The notes beneath the pieces are model-generated. The model saw only the letters and a program-made list of their open reading frames with translations. It was not told the DNA's origin and made no database searches. The position numbers were made by a program, and so were the translations under genes. This document shows positions 59,765 to 64,000 of a DNA stretch of 64,000 nt, one piece after another. Source of the DNA: CAZAMB01 sp964501365. GTDB lineage: Bacteria; Planctomycetota; Phycisphaerae; UBA1845. Numbering within the stretch: position 1 is the stretch's first letter; each line of letters opens with the position of its first letter. Location: positions 135,669 to 199,668 of the forward strand of contig CAZCST010000009.1 in the NCBI GenBank assembly GCA_964501365.1, in the 5' to 3' direction.

Positions 59765-61315
59765 ATGATGTCTCGCGCAACCCCAATAACCTCTCCGCGC
59801 CTGCGAATCATTCTTGGCTCGTTGACGCTCAGCCTGCTCCTCAACCCCACCACTCCATCCAGCACCGCGAAGCCGCCCAGCATGTGCGGCAATGGCGTTT
59901 GCGATGCCCAGGCCGCGGAGACATTCGGCACATGTTCCCGCGATTGCCAATCCCTGAACGATCGCGCCGATTACTTCACAGAGTTGCTCCAACCAACATT
60001 CGAGGGGGTCGATGAGGGCATTTTTGGGATTTTCGAGGCCGCACAATGCGCCGACGTTCCCGTTTGCTACAACAACAATCCCACCTCTCCGTACGGAAGA
60101 TTGCTTTTCAAGCTGGCCCCCGGGGAACCCGATCCGGACCCCGACAATCGCCGGGGCAGTCCACCGGGCATGGAAGATTGGTACACCGGGCATCGCCTGA
60201 GACCGGGCGATTCCCTGGTCTGGATCGGCCGCACTCCGCCCAACTGTCCGTATTATTCATTTACATCCTACGTATTCAGTCGGTTCGATCCGCAGGCAAG
60301 GGGGGAACCACCCTATGGTGATCGTGTCAGCATATTCGCGAGCCTTGGAGATTCGGAGAACCAGCTGACTCTGAATACCGGCATCGTGCCTGTCCAGACC
60401 CCGTTCGATCAGGAAAGCGTGGTTATCTTCACGGCCGATCGAAACGCCGACCGTCTTATCCGACGCACGCTCGCGCGTGCCGGGTTTCCAGCGTCGCGGG
60501 TAAATACCCTCGTGTTCCCCCGCTTCAAGGCCGACGGCGTAACACCGAAGAGCTATATGGGATACCAGAATGAGGCCGACATCTTCAGTATCCTGATGCG
60601 AATTGCCAGCCCCGACGTGCTGCAGCCCGGCACGGCCATTCGCGCCTGGCTCGATCATCCCGGCGCTCGCGTGTTTCGCGTTCGTGCGGCGGATGCCTTC
60701 CCGCTCGACCCCTTCCCGTTGCCCCCGCTGCGACCACATGGAGATGGAGTTTCGGAAGGCAGTGCCTCGTTGGACCGGCTCGTCCAGAGCATCAAGGCCG
60801 CCCACAGTGGAGCGCGAATGGAGACCCGGACCGCGCTTCCCACGGAAGCGGAAATCGGCGACTACTGTCTCGACAACCTGACACAGTGCAATGGCGACTG
60901 CCGCGACACACCCTACATGTCCGCGACTTTTCGCTTGGGCCGCGACCCTGAATCCATCATCGTCGCCGGGCGCAATCACGAAAAAAGCGGGAAGGCGACC
61001 TATGTGAACATCACGGCCACGCGCGTGGTGAGCCGAACCGCGTACTACTCGATTCTCATGGATGAGCTCGCCGGGAGTGCGGAGCTGTATCTGCCAAACG
61101 ATCCGGACGCGAAGAACCTGTGGCAGGTGAAATTTGCCCGTCACTGCCACGACGAGCCCTATTGCTACGAACTCTCCGAGGATCAGATTCCCGTCAACGG
61201 CCTGGTTGCCATCATGGTGCGGGCGTATCTCGACCCTGCGACCGGAACCTCTCCCAAGGTGTTCCCCATCGACGAATCCGAAATCGTTTTCCCACGAGTC
61301 ATCGACATCAATTGA
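59765..61315 (+). CDS. Secreted Cys-rich hypothetical protein
   Basis: This 516-residue protein has a signal peptide (RLRIILGSLTLSLLLNPTTP) and then a short disulfide-rich motif CGNGVCDAQAAETFGTCSRD typical of EGF- or thrombospondin-like modules. The rest is beta-rich with regular Cys pairs (CLDNLTQCNGDCRD, ARHCHDEPYCYEL). I do not recognise a catalytic domain, and the protein might be an extracellular binding protein. The start is tentative: tandem ATGs at 59765/59768 were chosen over 59696 because the signal peptide follows them. Confidence 0.6.
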   Translation: MMSRATPITSPRLRIILGSLTLSLLLNPTTPSSTAKPPSMCGNGVCDAQAAETFGTCSRDCQSLNDRADYFTELLQPTFEGVDEGIFGIFEAAQCADVPVCYNNNPTSPYGRLLFKLAPGEPDPDPDNRRGSPPGMEDWYTGHRLRPGDSLVWIGRTPPNCPYYSFTSYVFSRFDPQARGEPPYGDRVSIFASLGDSENQLTLNTGIVPVQTPFDQESVVIFTADRNADRLIRRTLARAGFPASRVNTLVFPRFKADGVTPKSYMGYQNEADIFSILMRIASPDVLQPGTAIRAWLDHPGARVFRVRAADAFPLDPFPLPPLRPHGDGVSEGSASLDRLVQSIKAAHSGARMETRTALPTEAEIGDYCLDNLTQCNGDCRDTPYMSATFRLGRDPESIIVAGRNHEKSGKATYVNITATRVVSRTAYYSILMDELAGSAELYLPNDPDAKNLWQVKFARHCHDEPYCYELSEDQIPVNGLVAIMVRAYLDPATGTSPKVFPIDESEIVFPRVIDIN

Positions 61316-61712
61316 ATCCAAGGCTTGCAGGATTGGCGGAAGCTCGACCCATTCCATTCCCTCCGGCGCAGTTGCAAAGTCGTGCTGAAAGATGGGTCCG
61401 TTTTGACAAGTACTGTTTTCTGCGTGGTAGGTTCTTGTTAGGCAACCACCACGTATTGTGGGCGCGGCGGGCTGCCGGGGCAAAAGCCTTGGAAAGCGGA
61501 AACAGGGAAAGCGGAAAATGGCTATCCCGTCGATGGTTGGAGTTCCCTCGCGCATCATTTCAAAGAACATGCGCGGCGCGTGGAGATTTGTTGCAATTTG
61601 CAATCAGCGTGTTTGAGGATTTGCGATTGGTGGCCCCAAGTCCAATGAAGCTGGACTCGGGCCAGCCGTTCCGCTGTTCGCTGCCCCTCCTGCCGCTATG
61701 GCAGGACTGGTC
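61316..61712. other. Intergenic region containing dispersed repeat
   Basis: About 400 bases without a gene between convergent genes. It contains the second copy of the repeat at 31.0 kb. The last part (61605-61705) has no distinct feature. Confidence 0.4.
61370..61440. repeat. Dispersed repeat copy B (reverse complement of 31031-31101)
   Basis: Contains AGTCGTGCTGAAAGATGGGT and GACAAGTACTGT, matching the reverse complement of copy A with few differences. It lies about 30 kb from copy A. Confidence 0.7.
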
Positions 61713-63191
61713 CTAATACGCGTAGGTCGCAAGGATATTGCCGTAGAACCCACCTTCCAACTGGTTGCGATCATGCCGCAACCGAATCCATCCACCGGCC
61801 TTGCTCGACGCGCAGTTGTTGGCAAGGGGTCTGGCGGTGTGAAGTACAGCGATGTTGCTTGCGCCATATACGACGGCTGACCTTTCATATTGGGCAAAAA
61901 ACAAATCAAAATCGGAGTATTCCCAAAGGGAGTCATGGTCCAGGTCGACTTCATCCCAGATCCAATCCGTAGTATTGCCGATTGCCCATGCGACGCAGTT
62001 GAAAGTCAAGTCTTCATCGGCCTCCTTGCATACGTCACGGCGGTCGAGATTCGGCCAAAGTGAAATGGCATCGAACCATTCAAAGTCATTGAGCGGCACA
62101 CATCCCGGCGAGGGACCGCAACATCGCGAGCAAGGTTCACCCCAGCCAATGAACCGGTCATCTGGGCCGTCGCAGGCGCTTTTGGGCATCATGTCGCAGG
62201 TTCCGTCACCACGGCAGCACGCTCCTCCGCTCACGTCACCACACAAAACGCACTGAGCGGGAGGAGAGCCACTGGACGTCACGCATTCTTCATCCGAAAT
62301 GCAACCCCGGGACGTATTATTGTTGCATTTGCCCGGCTTGTAGGGATAGGGCATCCCGGTGAACGCGTCGACCGCCAGAGAGATGTCAGTGAGGCTGATG
62401 TCCGGTCCGGGATTAACCATTCCTCGTTCATTCTCGCCCGAAAGAAGGGTCTCGGATTTTGTCAGCGCGTCGGGATCACTCTTGAACTTGTCGACGAGTG
62501 CGCTGATGTCGGCAAAGTCGGCGTAGGCAGGCGACCCGGGACCGGCGGGATCGACGACGTCGCCCCACCGTGCAGTCTGGACCGTCAGGATTTCTGAAAT
62601 GGCGCCGCAGTTGTCTTCATCGCCCTGGCATCCTGCCGCAAGTGATTGGATGTTGTAGATCGAGCTGGGCACGATGGCTTCGCCGGTCACCTGCAACAGA
62701 CTGATCGTGCTCCATTCGTGGTAGTACGGCTCACACTGCAGCGTGGAGGCGAAGAAGGGAACGCCGGACGTTCTTGATTCGACGAAACGAGTGGGAGGAC
62801 CGATGTACAGCGACTGACCTTCGAATTGAGTGAATGGGATCGACGGGCCGCGGGTGTACGGCGGGTCCACATGGTGCAGGGACACAAAAGAAACGCGGAT
62901 GGCGGTCATTCCTTCGGCGACGGAGGAAAAGGTAATGAATCGACTCTTGCGCAATCCGCTGGGATCGGGAACCGGTGCGGTCGGCGCCGTGAATGGCGGG
63001 GCCGTATGAAACTGGTTTTGGGATTCCTGAGCGGATTGGCTTGCGTCGTCGACAGAGCTGCGGTCGGCTGCCCTGCCTGCCGGCGATGCCGACGAAGCCT
63101 TAATTCGAATGTCGTCAGGACCTGCATTACTCCGGGATGAGATTGTGTGCAGAAAAAAAGGCAGCGCAAGAAAAAAACAAAGCCTCTTCAT
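61713..63191 (-). CDS. Secreted Cys-rich protein with dockerin-like middle region
   Basis: This 492-residue protein has a signal peptide (MKRLCFFLALPFFLHTISS). There is a beta-rich N-terminal half, then a dockerin-like stretch (DFADISALVDKFKSDPDALT). A Cys-rich block follows (CISDEECVTSSGSPPAQCVL; CGDVSGGACCRGDGTCDMMP), then a C-terminal NCVAWAIGNTTDWIW segment resembling a small cysteine-peptidase-like domain. GGGAGAGAGG is a strong Shine-Dalgarno before the ATG. The combination is seen in planctomycete secretomes. Function unknown. Confidence 0.65.
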   Translation of the reverse strand: MKRLCFFLALPFFLHTISSRSNAGPDDIRIKASSASPAGRAADRSSVDDASQSAQESQNQFHTAPPFTAPTAPVPDPSGLRKSRFITFSSVAEGMTAIRVSFVSLHHVDPPYTRGPSIPFTQFEGQSLYIGPPTRFVESRTSGVPFFASTLQCEPYYHEWSTISLLQVTGEAIVPSSIYNIQSLAAGCQGDEDNCGAISEILTVQTARWGDVVDPAGPGSPAYADFADISALVDKFKSDPDALTKSETLLSGENERGMVNPGPDISLTDISLAVDAFTGMPYPYKPGKCNNNTSRGCISDEECVTSSGSPPAQCVLCGDVSGGACCRGDGTCDMMPKSACDGPDDRFIGWGEPCSRCCGPSPGCVPLNDFEWFDAISLWPNLDRRDVCKEADEDLTFNCVAWAIGNTTDWIWDEVDLDHDSLWEYSDFDLFFAQYERSAVVYGASNIAVLHTARPLANNCASSKAGGWIRLRHDRNQLEGGFYGNILATYAY

Positions 63192-63991
63192 ATTCCTCTC
63201 TCCCTTGACCTCATGGGCGGCTTGAAATCCAACCGCCTCACGGCCAACTCGGACAATGCCCGAGGTCGGCTGTGGTCACTTTGAAAATCGTGAACCCGGC
63301 AAACCGGCGCTTCGCGACGGCTCAAAAGTAGTGCTGAAAGCAGGATTCCCCTGCTCACCCCCCCCTCCAAGGAGTATTGCGGCCGTTTATCTGGCCTAGG
63401 CAGGACTTACGCATCTTAAGACATCAGACAAAATACTTCAATGCAAAGTCCCATGCAGAAGGTAAGAAGATGTCGAAGTTGTGGAGATTTCCAACGGCAA
63501 ACATAAGAGTCTGCACAATTGTTCAAGTTTGAATGAGCACGCGTAGCGAAGTTACAATTCCCCGGGTGAATTGAAGCCGCCGGAGCGGACGCGCAAGGCA
63601 ACCGGCCGGACCATCGGCTCCGGAAAAGCCGGCCCATTAATCCAGTGCCTCAGCTTGCTATCTCAAGAACTGGCGGAAGCGGATGGGGCACCGGTTGATT
63701 CGCGGGATCGTGACTAACGATGCACTCTGCATGACTTCAGTGAAGCGATTCACCTATGCCTGACATGCAGCCCTCCGCATTGCTCATCGCGTTCCTGTCT
63801 GCGTTGCAAACGGTGGGCGCTCGCCACATGGCCGGGTGGCCCGGGTCCTAGCCTCATCGGACCTAATGTCATGAAGAGGCTGTCCTCCGGTACGCGGTCG
63901 CGTACTGTACGGCCTCGGTGCCGGGCGTTTGTGGCGTCCGGCCGGGCCAAATCAGACGGCGTTGTTTCACGCCAAGAGCAGGAGGACAGCC
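63192..63991. other. Long non-coding region with structured leader
   Basis: About 800 bases with no convincing gene. The last roughly 120 bases are unusually palindromic: GGCTGTCCTCC (63878-63888) pairs perfectly with GGAGGACAGCC (63981-63991), and GTACGCG GT CGCGTAC is an internal hairpin at about 63892-63907. The first segment holds caggacttacgca (63401-63413), which resembles ends of some insertion elements, but no transposase is seen. Confidence 0.45.
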
Positions 63992-64000
63992 GTGATTACC
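63992..64000 (+). CDS. Start of a gene cut by the window end
   Basis: GTG ATT ACC begins at 63992 with a perfect AGGAGG at 63980-63985. Only three codons (M-I-T) are visible, so no family can be assigned. The start signal is embedded in the right arm of an 11-bp inverted repeat. A transposase of the IS110 type is one possibility, because such genes often have a structured leader, but this is a guess. Confidence 0.4.

Noticed and set aside
63401..63413. Caggacttacgca as the end of an insertion sequence
   Set aside because: No partner end or transposase reading frame within reach; kept only as a remark in the region entry.
39549..63519. Shared 13-mer AGAGTCTGCACAA upstream of the kinase operon and near 63507
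   Set aside because: A match of this length is expected by chance in 64 kb, and flanks do not align.
63416..63637. 73-codon minus-strand frame
   Set aside because: No Shine-Dalgarno, no motif, odd composition; probably non-coding.

Overview
The window is chromosomal DNA that most resembles a member of the Planctomycetota, possibly a Phycisphaerae-like lineage. This is an inference from content: secreted proteins ending in PEP-CTERM and IPTL-CTERM-like tails, dockerin-like acidic repeats, very Cys-rich secreted proteins, DUF1697 and DUF58 proteins, and a PilM/N/O/P pilus locus beside planctomycete-style hypothetical genes. No rRNA gene or phylogenetic marker is present. One tRNA (Cys, GCA) is present. 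There is no CRISPR array and no prophage.

Layout. Positions 0.1-3.8 kb (minus strand) hold four HupE/UreJ-type membrane proteins and a parvulin-like isomerase, nearly all joined by 4-bp overlaps. After tRNA-Cys, 4.4-6.9 kb (plus) is a surface-sugar cluster: Gfo/Idh dehydrogenase, WbpD-type acetyltransferase and a family 2 glycosyltransferase. Positions 6.9-13.5 kb hold an IPTL-CTERM YWTD-propeller protein, a cobalamin adenosyltransferase, an O-antigen-ligase/TPR protein, an M16-fold protein lacking its zinc motif, and a DUF1697 protein. Positions 13.9-18.8 kb hold a DUF4139 protein, a DUF4160-DUF2442 pair lodged between two copies of a MeaB 3' end, a B12-binding/MeaB GTPase fusion, a REP-associated transposase between mirror-image REP clusters, and QueC. 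Positions 19-23.8 kb encode a redoxin, a UbiA-type prenyltransferase, a small membrane protein and an aldolase/SDR fusion. Positions 23.9-38 kb are mainly secreted or envelope proteins plus DUF58, LssY-C, a dipeptidase-Maf fusion and an epimerase; a ThiF/MoeB-like protein follows at 38.2-39.3 kb.

The most coherent system is 39.6-55.1 kb (plus strand). A histidine kinase, receiver, HD-GYP protein, GAF/degenerate-GGDEF protein and STAS protein, all overlapping, run directly into a type IV pilus/type II secretion-like operon: GspE/PilB ATPase, GspF/PilC, PilM, PilN, PilO, a PilP/GspC-like protein, four prepilin-like proteins and a PilX-like protein. An intrinsic terminator follows the first, probably major, pseudopilin. 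No secretin, prepilin peptidase or PilT is present here.

Positions 55.4-63.2 kb hold a tandem VanZ protein, a lipoprotein, an Lrp-EamA pair and three hypothetical genes, two of them secreted. The final 0.8 kb is non-coding and structured, and leads to a gene start cut by the window edge.

The most unusual items are the DUF4160-DUF2442 cassette that appears to have restored the end of its host gene, the inverted REP/RAYT unit whose palindrome abuts the neighbouring start codon, the M19-Maf fusion, the signalling-to-pilus super-operon and the four-gene HupE/UreJ cluster. Family names were assigned by reading motifs, with no database search.
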